Source: DATKYQ01 sp035528415 (GTDB lineage: Bacteria > Myxococcota > B64-G9). From it: 64,000 nucleotides of DNA. The translations under genes and the position numbers were made by a program. Location of the stretch: contig DATKYQ010000043.1 in NCBI GenBank assembly GCA_035528415.1, forward strand, positions 1-64,000, given 5' to 3'. The notes beneath the pieces are model-generated. The model was not told the origin of the DNA. It searched no databases and was given only the letters and a program-made list of their open reading frames with translations. Of this stretch, positions 15,405 through 23,417 are shown piece after piece (position 1 is the stretch's first letter; each line of letters opens with the position of its first letter).

Positions 15405-16877
15405 ATGCTACGCATCCGAAAGTTCGAGTGGAAGATCACTTCAGCGCTACTGGTGACGGCGGCCGTCCCGCTGGTGTTCACCATCTTCATCGTTGACCGC
15501 CTGGTCGCCGAGAGCATGGCGGTGGGCCTCAACGAGCAGGTTCTTTCTGGGCTGCGGGCCGGAGTGGATCTCTACAAGGAAGTAATCGAGTCGCGCATCC
15601 GCATAGTCAGGCTGCAGGGCGATGCACTGGTGAGGGACGCGGCCTTTCTGGAGGTTGTCTCCCAAAAAGACGCGCCCGGCGTCAAAGCCCGACTGGAAGA
15701 CCTGGTAGCCGGCAATCCGTCCATCAGCCGCGCCTGCCTGCTTGCGGGAGACACTGCCGAGGTCCAGGAGAGCAGTCCGCTTACTTTCAAGCCCGACGAA
15801 TGGAAATCCAAGATCGAGAAATGGGAGCTGCCCGGCGGCCGGCGTCTCGAGGTGACCCTGGTCATACGCAAAGACTTCCTGGTCGCATCGAAATCCCTGC
15901 GCGATCTGGTCGTCACGATGGAGGACGTCAAGGCAAACTTCCAGCCCTGGAAGATGGGCTACTACAAGCTGTTTCTGCTGATTTACACCTGGATCCTGGT
16001 ATCGGCGGTGGTGCTCGGCCTGCTGCTCTCGCGCAGCGTGACGCGCCGCGTGGCGCGCCTGGCGCTGGCCACCAGGCAGGCCGCCGCGGGCGATCTGAAC
16101 GTCCGGGTTCCGGTCAAGAGCGTAGACGAAATCGGCGAGCTGTCCGGCTCCTTCAATCGTATGATGGACGAGATCCAGCGCGGGCGGGATCGCATCGTCT
16201 ACCTTGAGAAGATCTCGGCCTGGCAGGGCATCGCCCAGCAACTGGCGCACGAGATCAAGAATCCCCTGACCCCCATTCAGCTTGCCGTCCAGGAGTTGCA
16301 CCGTTCCTATCGCGGCGACGATGTGGCCTTCGAGCGCAAGCTGGATGACTCGCTGGAGATCGTCGAGGAAGAAGTGGCCACCCTGCGCCGGCTGGTCGAG
16401 ACTTTCGCTGATTTTTCGAAAATGCCCCGGGTGCAGGCCGAGCCGGTGGAGTTGAACGCCTTCGTGGCCGAATTCCTCAAGCACAACCCGCATATCGCCG
16501 GCCAGGTTCAGTTCGAGCCCGGCCCGGCCGTCAACGTGCAGCTCGATCGAACCATGATGGGCAGGGTGCTCATTAACCTGGTCAACAACGGGCTCGAGGC
16601 AAGCAAATCCGGCGCCGGCGTGAACATCGAAGTCGTGCGGGGCGACGGCTGGGGGACGGTCAGAGTGATCGATCACGGCGACGGCCTTTCGGAAGAAGCG
16701 CGCGGCCGCCTTTTTCAGCCGTATTTCACGACCAAGTCGCAGGGAACCGGTCTGGGGCTGGCCATAGTCAAGAAAATCGTCCTGCAGCACGGCGGTGAGA
16801 TCACCGTCGAGGATGGGCGCTCTAGTGGAACCGTGTTCAAGGTGCGCCTGCGGGCCGAGAGCGAAGCGGGAGGTTAG
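15405..16877 (+). CDS. NtrY-like sensor histidine kinase
   Basis: A 490-residue kinase: an N-terminal membrane helix (ITSALLVTAAVPLVFTIF), a periplasmic sensor region (about 35-185), a second helix (LFLLIYTWILVSAVVLGLLL), HAMP (about 208-262), the phosphorylation helix IAQQLAHEIKNPLTPIQLAV with His282, then the ATPase with INLVNNGLEA (N box), VIDHGDGLS (G1) and GTGLGLAIVKK (G2). The KNPLTPIQ signature is that of NtrY/NtrB-type kinases. It is followed 2 bp later by an NtrX-like regulator, its presumed target. The output is probably sigma-54 promoters for nitrogen, redox or envelope functions. Confidence 0.88.
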   Translation: MLRIRKFEWKITSALLVTAAVPLVFTIFIVDRLVAESMAVGLNEQVLSGLRAGVDLYKEVIESRIRIVRLQGDALVRDAAFLEVVSQKDAPGVKARLEDLVAGNPSISRACLLAGDTAEVQESSPLTFKPDEWKSKIEKWELPGGRRLEVTLVIRKDFLVASKSLRDLVVTMEDVKANFQPWKMGYYKLFLLIYTWILVSAVVLGLLLSRSVTRRVARLALATRQAAAGDLNVRVPVKSVDEIGELSGSFNRMMDEIQRGRDRIVYLEKISAWQGIAQQLAHEIKNPLTPIQLAVQELHRSYRGDDVAFERKLDDSLEIVEEEVATLRRLVETFADFSKMPRVQAEPVELNAFVAEFLKHNPHIAGQVQFEPGPAVNVQLDRTMMGRVLINLVNNGLEASKSGAGVNIEVVRGDGWGTVRVIDHGDGLSEEARGRLFQPYFTTKSQGTGLGLAIVKKIVLQHGGEITVEDGRSSGTVFKVRLRAESEAGG

Positions 16878-16879
16878 CC

Positions 16880-18262
16880 GTGCCTGAGAATGTGCCATAC
16901 AAGGCGAAGTTGCTGATAGTTGACGACGAGAAGAACATCCGGCGCACACTGCTGATGGTGTTGGGAGATGAGAACGTGTCGCCCCGGGACTGCGGTTCAG
17001 CCGAGGAGGCGCTGCGGCTGATGCGCGAGGATCCGGCCGAGATCATCCTGCTGGATATCAAGTTGCCCGGCATGGACGGCATCAAGATGCTCGAGAGCGT
17101 CAAGAAGGAGTGGCCGTCCACGGAGGTGATCATGATCTCCGGGCACGGCAGCATTCGGGACGCGGTGGGCGCGACGCGCCTGGGGGCCTACGACTTCCTC
17201 GAAAAGCCGCTCGATCGTGACCGGGTGGTGCTCTCGGTGCGCAACTGTTTCGAGAAGCACGCGCTGTATCGGCGGCTGATGCTGATCGACGAGGAGTTGG
17301 ACGAGCGCTACCGGATGGTGGGCAGCAGCCAGGTGGTGCGGCAGTTGATTGCCGAGATCCGCAAGGTGGCTCCCACCAGCGGCCGCGTGCTGGTCACCGG
17401 CGAGAGCGGGACCGGCAAGGAACTGGTTGCCCGGGCGGTGCATAAGCTTTCCAAGCGCGCCGACAAACCTTTCGTCAAGGTGAATTGCGCGGCCATCCCG
17501 GCCGAGCTGATCGAGAGCGAGTTGTTCGGCTATGAGCGCGGCGCCTTCACCGGCGCTACCGGCAAGAAGAAGGGCCAGTTCGAGCTGGCTGACGGGGGCA
17601 CGCTTTTTCTGGACGAGGTGGGCGACATGAGCCTGGCGGCGCAGGCCAAGGTGCTGCGCGTGCTGCAGACGGGTGAGATGAGCCACGTCGGCGGCGAGAG
17701 GACCATCAGTGTCGACGTGCGGGTGGTAGCGGCGACGAACAAAGACCTGAAAAAGGCCGTCGCCGCCGCGGAGTTTCGTGACGATCTGTACTACCGGCTG
17801 AACGTCATTCCGATCCATTGCCTGCCGCTGAGGGACAGGCTTGATGACATCCCGCCGCTATTGACCAAGTTCGTGACCGAGTTCTGTAAGGAGAACGGTC
17901 TGAGGATCAAGGACATCGAGCCGGAGGTCTTGCAGGTCATGCGCGGCTACGACTGGCCCGGCAACATCAGGGAGCTGAAGAACGTCATCGAGCGCATGGT
18001 GATCATGAGTACCGACCCGATCACCGTAGCCGACTTGCCCGAGTACGTGACGGGCTCCAAGACGGCCGTGGATATCAGTAGCTACGACGGGATGAGTCTC
18101 AAGGACGTGCGCAACGAAGTAGAGAAGGGATACATTTTGTCCAAGCTGCGCGAGTACGGCTGGAATATAACCCGCACGGCCGATGTGCTGGGGATAGAGC
18201 GCACCAACCTGCACAAGAAGATAAAGCAGCTGGGCATCAGGCGCGACGATCAGGAAGAGTGA
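16880..18262 (+). CDS. NtrX/NtrC-like sigma-54-dependent response regulator
   Basis: A 460-residue regulator starting at GTG 16880. The receiver domain (residues 8-125) carries LLIVDDEKN and the phospho-acceptor Asp59 in ILLDIKLPGMDG. The AAA+ domain has Walker A GESGTGKELVARA, the sigma-54 contact loop ERGAFTGATGKK, Walker B GGTLFLDEVGD and the R-finger region DLYYRLNV. A Fis-type helix-turn-helix ends the protein (NITRTADVLGIERTNLHKKI). All catalytic features are intact. It pairs with the NtrY-like kinase immediately upstream and closes the operon; the next gene has its own promoter. Confidence 0.9.
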   Translation: MPENVPYKAKLLIVDDEKNIRRTLLMVLGDENVSPRDCGSAEEALRLMREDPAEIILLDIKLPGMDGIKMLESVKKEWPSTEVIMISGHGSIRDAVGATRLGAYDFLEKPLDRDRVVLSVRNCFEKHALYRRLMLIDEELDERYRMVGSSQVVRQLIAEIRKVAPTSGRVLVTGESGTGKELVARAVHKLSKRADKPFVKVNCAAIPAELIESELFGYERGAFTGATGKKKGQFELADGGTLFLDEVGDMSLAAQAKVLRVLQTGEMSHVGGERTISVDVRVVAATNKDLKKAVAAAEFRDDLYYRLNVIPIHCLPLRDRLDDIPPLLTKFVTEFCKENGLRIKDIEPEVLQVMRGYDWPGNIRELKNVIERMVIMSTDPITVADLPEYVTGSKTAVDISSYDGMSLKDVRNEVEKGYILSKLREYGWNITRTADVLGIERTNLHKKIKQLGIRRDDQEE

Positions 18263-18321
18263 CAATAGATTGTTATTTCGCCCGTGAAATTCTAGTTACA
18301 TGTATTTTTCACTACATTGCC

Positions 18322-18350
18322 TTGAATCGGCGCGGCGGCTCGCCTATAAT
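18322..18350 (+). promoter_or_regulatory. Strong sigma-70-type promoter of the PilZ-Hsp70 gene
   Basis: TTGAAT (18322-18327) and a perfect TATAAT (18345-18350) are separated by exactly 17 bp. Transcription would begin near 18357, leaving a leader of about 29 nt before GTG 18386, which contains the GGAG ribosome site at 18372-18375. This excludes the upstream TTG 18353 as a likely start. Confidence 0.75.
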
Positions 18351-18385
18351 CCTTGCCCGGTCTGACGAATTGGAGTGAGCTGCCA

Positions 18386-20770
18386 GTGCCAGACGAACAC
18401 GACAACAGGCGTGATGATTCGCGGGTTCCCGTGAACCTGCTGGTGCGGGTCAAGTACGAGCAGGTCGATGAGTTCATCGACCACTTCGCCACCAACATCA
18501 GCCGCGGGGGCATCTTCCTGCAGAGCCGTAAACCTTATCCCAAGGGCACCGTGCTCAGGTTCGAGATGCAGCTCAAGGGCGGACAGACCGTCCTCAAGGG
18601 CAAAGGAGAGGTGGCCTGGGCGCGCTTGCCAGCCGGTGAGGGCAAGCCCAAGGTCCCCGGGATGGGGGTCAAGTTCGTCAAGCTGGACGACCCCTCCAAG
18701 GCACTGGTGCGGAAGATCGTCGAGATCAAGGAGGGGCGCAAGAAGAGCGCGGACGCTAAAGCGCAGCCGGCAGCCAAGCCTGCGGCACGGGCTTCGGCCC
18801 GCAGGCCCCAGGCGGATACAGAGGAAAAAAGCGCGGGTGACCTCGACGGGCTGGATGTCAGCGTCGAGATGCCTCCGGAACCGCTGCGGCCGACGGTCGA
18901 GGTGTCTTCCGATCTCGAGGTTGAAACCAGCGAGACCGCCCAGTCGCCTGCGGGCGAGTTCGACGTTGATATCTCGGTGGATGACTTTATAGAGCCGGGC
19001 GAGGGCGAGGAGCCTGCTGAGCCTACCGGCGGGGCGGTCTCGCGGATTATCGGCATCGATTTGGGCACCACCAACTCTTGCGCCGCGGTGATGATCGACG
19101 GCAAGCCCCAGGTGATTCCTTCGCGCAAAGGGTACCGCACGATTCCATCTATTGTGGCCTACACAGACGAGGGGCGTCTGCTGGTCGGCCACCCGGCCAA
19201 GGCGCAGATGGAGCTCAATCCCACAAACACGGTCTACGGTTCGAAACGGCTGATCGGCCGGCCCTATACCTCGCCGGCGGTTCAACAGATGAAAGACCGT
19301 TTTCACTACCAGATCATCAAGGGCCCGCAAAACGAGGCCGCGGTGCGCATCGTCGGCCGCAATTTCAGTCTGCAGCAGGTGGCGGCTTTCATCCTCAGCG
19401 AAATCAAGGACATTGCCCGCGAACTTCTCAAGGCCGAGGTCAACCGGGCGGTGATCACCGTCCCGGCCTATTTCAACGAGAACCAGCGCCAGGCGGTGCG
19501 CCAGGCAGGGGTGCTGGCCGGGCTGCAGGTTGAGCGCATCGTCAATGAACCGACCGCGGCCGCGCTGGCCTTCGGCTACAACCGCCGGCTGGATCAACGT
19601 GTGCTGATATACGACCTGGGCGGCGGAACGTTCGATGTCTCGGTGCTTGAAATGACCGACAACGTCTACGAGGTGGTGGCCACCGGCGGCGACACCTTCC
19701 TGGGCGGGGTGGATTTCGACAATCAGCTGGTCGATTACATCCTCGACGCCTTCTGCCGCGATATCGGCAAGGTTCCGAAGTTCGATCGCCAGGCCGTCCA
19801 GCGCCTGCGGGACGCGGCCGAGTTGGCCAAGTGCGCGCTGAGCGAGAAGGAAGAGACCATCGTCAGGCTGCCCTTTTACGTCGCCGTGGACAACACGCCC
19901 AAGGATCTGGCGGTGAAGCTGACCCGCTCGTTGCTCGAGGAGCTGGTCGGGCCGCTGGTCGAGCGGACCATGGAGGTTGCCGCCCAGGTGCTGCACAAGG
20001 CCGGGCTGCAACCGGGTCGCATCGACAACGTCCTGCTGGTGGGTGGACAGAGTCGCATGCCTTTGATCTGGCGCCGAATAAAAGAGGTCTTCGGACGCGA
20101 ACCGCACAAGGGCGTGCACCCGGACGAGGCAGTCGGACTGGGGGCGGCGTTACTGGCCGAATCGATGGGCAAGATCGACAGCGTGGTGCTGATCGACGTG
20201 CTGCCGATCAGCATCGGCATCGGCATACCCGGTGGCCGCTTCCTGCCCGTGCTCGAGGCCGGGACCTCGCTGCCGACCGCCAAGAGCTATACTTTAAAGA
20301 CCTTCAAGGAGAACCAGGAGAAATTGGAGATGACCATCTTCCAGGGCGAGAGCAACCGGGTCGTCGACAACGAGTATCTCGGCACCATGTCGATATCCGG
20401 CATCACCCGGGCCCCCAAGGGCGCCGTTCACCTGGAGATCTCCTTTGCACTGGATCAGGAAGGCATGCTCAAGGTCTCTTCGCGTGAGCTCGAAAGCGGC
20501 AAGGTGACCGAGACCAACATGTCCACCAAGGACACGGCCGATACCATCCGCAGCAAGCTCAACATCCCTGATGACGAGGTCAGCGGCGAGATCTTCGGAT
20601 ACCCGGAGTCGATGCGCACGCAACGGGACCAGCAGAGAAAAGCCACGGCGCCGGCAAGCGAGGCACAGCCCGATGCGCCGAGCCCTGGTGAGCACGGCCA
20701 TGAACCCGGCCATGATGGCGCCAAGGAGGGCGGCATACTGGGGCGCCTTTTCGGGCGCAAGAAGCGCTGA
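18386..20770 (+). CDS. PilZ domain-Hsp70 (DnaK-like) fusion protein
   Basis: A 794-residue protein. GTG 18386 is preferred over TTG 18353 because GGAG lies 10 nt upstream and the likely transcript starts after 18353. Residues about 8-110 are a PilZ domain with both c-di-GMP motifs: RxxxR in RRDDSR and NxSxxG in NISRGG. A roughly 110-residue acidic linker follows. From about residue 215 comes an Hsp70 ATPase and substrate-binding region: IGIDLGTTNSCAAVMIDG, NEPTAAALAFGY, IYDLGGGTFDVSVLEM and LLVGGQSRMPLI. The tail is charged and does not end in EEVD. The arrangement suggests a chaperone ATPase whose localisation or activity responds to c-di-GMP. Normal dnaK partners (dnaJ, grpE) are absent nearby. 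Confidence 0.9.
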   Translation: MPDEHDNRRDDSRVPVNLLVRVKYEQVDEFIDHFATNISRGGIFLQSRKPYPKGTVLRFEMQLKGGQTVLKGKGEVAWARLPAGEGKPKVPGMGVKFVKLDDPSKALVRKIVEIKEGRKKSADAKAQPAAKPAARASARRPQADTEEKSAGDLDGLDVSVEMPPEPLRPTVEVSSDLEVETSETAQSPAGEFDVDISVDDFIEPGEGEEPAEPTGGAVSRIIGIDLGTTNSCAAVMIDGKPQVIPSRKGYRTIPSIVAYTDEGRLLVGHPAKAQMELNPTNTVYGSKRLIGRPYTSPAVQQMKDRFHYQIIKGPQNEAAVRIVGRNFSLQQVAAFILSEIKDIARELLKAEVNRAVITVPAYFNENQRQAVRQAGVLAGLQVERIVNEPTAAALAFGYNRRLDQRVLIYDLGGGTFDVSVLEMTDNVYEVVATGGDTFLGGVDFDNQLVDYILDAFCRDIGKVPKFDRQAVQRLRDAAELAKCALSEKEETIVRLPFYVAVDNTPKDLAVKLTRSLLEELVGPLVERTMEVAAQVLHKAGLQPGRIDNVLLVGGQSRMPLIWRRIKEVFGREPHKGVHPDEAVGLGAALLAESMGKIDSVVLIDVLPISIGIGIPGGRFLPVLEAGTSLPTAKSYTLKTFKENQEKLEMTIFQGESNRVVDNEYLGTMSISGITRAPKGAVHLEISFALDQEGMLKVSSRELESGKVTETNMSTKDTADTIRSKLNIPDDEVSGEIFGYPESMRTQRDQQRKATAPASEAQPDAPSPGEHGHEPGHDGAKEGGILGRLFGRKKR

Positions 20771-20836
20771 TAAGTGAATGTCAGTGGGCAAAAGGCGGTC
20801 CAACAGGGAGCGCAGTTACAAAACAGGAGGTCAGGC

Positions 20837-21457
20837 ATGAGATTCGAAATGCGAACACTGGCGCTCGTTTTGGGATTCTTCACTTGCCTCGGCGCGGCCC
20901 GGGCCGAAGGGGGCGTGGATGTGTTCCTGAACGGGGTGCAGATAACCGGGGCCAAGGAGCAGGTTATCGACAAGGCCAAGGTCGTGCTGGATAAGAGCGG
21001 CAACGTGCACATCACGGCGCCCGACTACAAGGTCAGGGAGGTTGGAACCGACGGCGGCCCGGGCCGGCCGCCCGCGGCGCAGACGACCTCGGCCAATCTG
21101 ACCAACAAGTACTTCGTGGTCACCAGCATCGCCCGGCCCAAGATGACCGGCTACCAGATCCAGGTAATTATCAACAACAAGTTCCTGAAGGCGCTCACCG
21201 ACGATGTGCCGCAGTTCGTGCTGGAACTGAACAACTACCTCAAGGAGGGCACCAACACGGTCAGCTTCAGGGCGCTGCGCCCGGAAGGCAAGTCGGCCCA
21301 GAGTACTTTGGCCTCCGATGCCTTCGGCGTCGTTTTGGGCGAGGGTAAGGGCAGCGAGGGCGGCACCCTGACAATTGACAACGTTCTGGGCGAGTTCAAG
21401 GTGACCGCCATCGACAGGGGCGAGAAGGCCAAGACTTTTACCATCAAGGCCCGTTAG
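20837..21457 (+). CDS. Secreted hypothetical protein
   Basis: A 206-residue protein from ATG 20837, set by an AGGAGG site 6 nt upstream. The signal peptide runs MRFEMRTLALVLGFFTCLGAARA with cleavage just after. The mature protein opens with VDVFLNGVQITGAKEQVIDKA and continues as a beta-rich, Lys/Gly-containing sequence; a NNYLKEGTNTVSFRALRPEG stretch resembles Ig-like or jelly-roll periplasmic domains. No catalytic motif is visible. It follows the PilZ-Hsp70 gene by 66 bp and ends in a strong stem-loop, so it may be the last gene of that transcript and perhaps a client of the system. I do not recognise a named family. Confidence 0.75.
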   Translation: MRFEMRTLALVLGFFTCLGAARAEGGVDVFLNGVQITGAKEQVIDKAKVVLDKSGNVHITAPDYKVREVGTDGGPGRPPAAQTTSANLTNKYFVVTSIARPKMTGYQIQVIINNKFLKALTDDVPQFVLELNNYLKEGTNTVSFRALRPEGKSAQSTLASDAFGVVLGEGKGSEGGTLTIDNVLGEFKVTAIDRGEKAKTFTIKAR

Positions 21458-21495
21458 TGGCACTTACGAATCGTTTTTTGATTCGTTAGTGCCAC
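21457..21495 (+). terminator. Long stem-loop after the secreted protein gene
   Basis: A 16-bp stem with one mismatch (21457-21472 against 21480-21495) closes a 7-nt T-rich loop and begins on the last base of the stop codon. No T-run follows the stem, so it is either an atypical terminator, an mRNA 3' stabiliser or a palindromic repeat. Confidence 0.55.
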
Positions 21496-21542
21496 GTTAT
21501 GCTGTGCATTATCAGTGCTAATGCCCGTAAGGAGGTATGCTC

Positions 21543-22745
21543 GTGTCATCGTCCCAAGAGATTCTCGAAATCACCGAAAAATACGGAGCCCACAATTACC
21601 ACCCTCTGGCGGTGGTCATCTCACGGGCCGCGGGAGCCTGGGTCTGGGATTGCGAGGGTAAGAAGTACCTCGATTTCCTGTCCGCCTACTCGGCCGTGAA
21701 CCAGGGGCACTGCCACCCGGCAATCGTTCGCGCGCTTTGCGAGCAGGCCGGGCGGCTGACGCTGACCTCGCGCGCCTTCCACAACGACCGGCTGGGGCCG
21801 TTTCTGGAGCAGATCTGCGGGATTTCCGGGATGGAGATGGCGCTACCGATGAACACCGGCGCCGAGGCGGTCGAGACGGCAGTCAAGGCCGTGCGCAAGT
21901 GGGGCTATCTGAAAAAGAAAGTGCGGCCCGACAAGGCCGAGATCATTTGCTGCAACGATAATTTCCACGGACGAACGACCACGGTGATATCGTTCAGCTC
22001 CGAGCAGCAGTATCGCCAGGGCTTCGGCCCGTTCACTCCCGGTTTCAAACTGATCCCCTTCGGCGACGCGACGGCGCTGGAAAATGCCATCGGGCCGGAC
22101 ACGGTCGCTTTCCTGGTGGAACCCATCCAGGGCGAGGCCGGCGTGGTAGTGCCCCCCGCGGGTTACCTCAAGCAAGTGCGCGAGATCTGCAGTAGCAACA
22201 ATGTGCTTCTGGTGCTCGACGAGATCCAGACCGGGCTGGGGCGCACGGGCAAGATGTTCTGCTTCGAGCACGAAGGCATCCGTCCCGACGTGCTGGTGCT
22301 GGGTAAGGCCATCTCGGGCGGCGTGTTGCCGGTCAGCGTGGTTTTGTCATCGCGGGAGATCCTGGGCGTTTTCCGGCCGGGTGACCACGGCAGCACTTTC
22401 GGCGGTTGCCCGCTGGGAGCGGCGGTTGCCAGCGCCGCCCTGGGCGTGCTGGTAGAAGAAAAGCTGGCCGAGCGCGCTGCCGAGTTGGGCGACAGGTTCC
22501 GCGCGCGGCTGGAGAGCCTGACGGCCGGAGGCAAGGTCGAGCTGGTGCGCGGCAAGGGATTGCTGCTGGCCGTGGTGCTTTCAAAATCCGCGGGCGCTGC
22601 CCGCGGGTACTGTGAACAACTGATGGACAAGGGCCTGCTGTGCAAAGAGACCCGCGAAAACATCATCAGGTTCGCCCCGCCGCTGGTAATCGAGGAGAAA
22701 GACCTCGACTGGGCATTCGAGCAAATCAAGCAAGTTTTGGGCTAG
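21543..22745 (+). CDS. rocD: Ornithine aminotransferase
   Basis: A 400-residue class-III PLP aminotransferase of normal length. It converts ornithine and 2-oxoglutarate to glutamate semialdehyde and glutamate, linking arginine and proline metabolism. Visible marks: EKYGAHNYHPLAVVISRAAG at the N-terminus (typical of RocD), TGAEAVETAVKAVRKWGY, the LDEIQTGLGRTG block that holds the cofactor-ring Asp, and the Schiff-base Lys in VLGKAISGGVLPVS. GTG 21543 is preferred to ATG 21537 because AAGGAGG then lies 7 nt away rather than touching the start. The gene stands alone, convergent with a lipoprotein gene 12 bp downstream. Confidence 0.9.
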   Translation: MSSSQEILEITEKYGAHNYHPLAVVISRAAGAWVWDCEGKKYLDFLSAYSAVNQGHCHPAIVRALCEQAGRLTLTSRAFHNDRLGPFLEQICGISGMEMALPMNTGAEAVETAVKAVRKWGYLKKKVRPDKAEIICCNDNFHGRTTTVISFSSEQQYRQGFGPFTPGFKLIPFGDATALENAIGPDTVAFLVEPIQGEAGVVVPPAGYLKQVREICSSNNVLLVLDEIQTGLGRTGKMFCFEHEGIRPDVLVLGKAISGGVLPVSVVLSSREILGVFRPGDHGSTFGGCPLGAAVASAALGVLVEEKLAERAAELGDRFRARLESLTAGGKVELVRGKGLLLAVVLSKSAGAARGYCEQLMDKGLLCKETRENIIRFAPPLVIEEKDLDWAFEQIKQVLG

Positions 22746-22757
22746 GCCAGGATCACA

Positions 22758-23189
22758 TCATTCGCACGGGCCCAGGTAATCTAGAACCAACGTGCCGTAG
22801 TCGTTCAGGCCCGGGTCCACATCCAGAGTCCAATAGCCTTCGTGAGTCACGGCACCGCTGGGGCAGATTCCTACAAGCTGCAGGTCATAGTCGTCCGGAA
22901 AGAAGTTGTCGATGGTGGCGCCCATGTCACCGCAGGGACGATCGGCGGCCTCGAACTCGACGTTGCCCCAGGCGTCGTAGATGGTCAGGTCGACCCTGGC
23001 CACGTCGGCAGCGTTGCACCAGTCTGTGCTGCTGCCGTCTTCCAGTTCGAACCCCCAGTAGAAGCGAATCTCTCCCGGTTGCAGGTTGCAGTCGGCCCCG
23101 ACGCAGCCCGGGTGCTGGTGATCCAGCACGATGCAGCCGGAACTCAGAAACATTAGCGCCCCAACCAAAAGCGTGATTGTCCTGTTCAT
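22758..23189 (-). CDS. Small lipoprotein of unknown function
   Basis: A 143-residue protein from ATG 23189 with GGAG 7-10 nt upstream. The signal ends in a lipobox (FLSSGC, Cys19), so the mature protein should be lipid-anchored. Eight cysteines are present including the lipobox and a final CE, so disulfides are likely. The middle (VDLTIYDAWGNVEFEAAD, FFPDDYDLQLVG) has the feel of a beta-sandwich or carbohydrate-binding-like fold, but I recognise no family. It is transcribed away from the peptidase lipoprotein gene across a 228-bp gap. Confidence 0.7.
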   Translation of the reverse strand: MNRTITLLVGALMFLSSGCIVLDHQHPGCVGADCNLQPGEIRFYWGFELEDGSSTDWCNAADVARVDLTIYDAWGNVEFEAADRPCGDMGATIDNFFPDDYDLQLVGICPSGAVTHEGYWTLDVDPGLNDYGTLVLDYLGPCE

Positions 23190-23361
23190 CTCGAATCTCC
23201 CATATGGTCTCGATAAGATAACACAAAGCAAGGCTCGTGCCAACTTCGCGGGATGCACAAGATCTTGTAATCTCGATCGATATTCTACAAACACAGCGGG
23301 TCGAATGCCGCGGGCTTCCATTTCGCGCTCAATATTCTTCCACTTTGGAACATTGATCGTC

Positions 23362-23390
23362 TTGCTTTGCACCGATGGCGGCGCTACACT
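23362..23390 (+). promoter_or_regulatory. Likely sigma-70 promoter of the peptidase lipoprotein
   Basis: TTGCTT (23362-23367) and TACACT (23385-23390) are 17 bp apart, with a predicted start near 23397 and the coding start at 23418. The rest of the 228-bp divergent gap shows nothing else. Confidence 0.5.
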
Positions 23391-23417
23391 TCGCCCGACT
23401 CGAACAGGGAGAAACTC

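Noticed and set aside
15447..16949. 500-codon minus-strand frame opposite the NtrY-like kinase
   Set aside because: Antisense shadow of a conserved kinase; no domain is recognisable.
18344..20119. 591-codon minus-strand frame opposite PilZ-Hsp70
   Set aside because: Its composition is His/Arg/Leu-rich shadow sequence and the plus strand encodes an unmistakable Hsp70.
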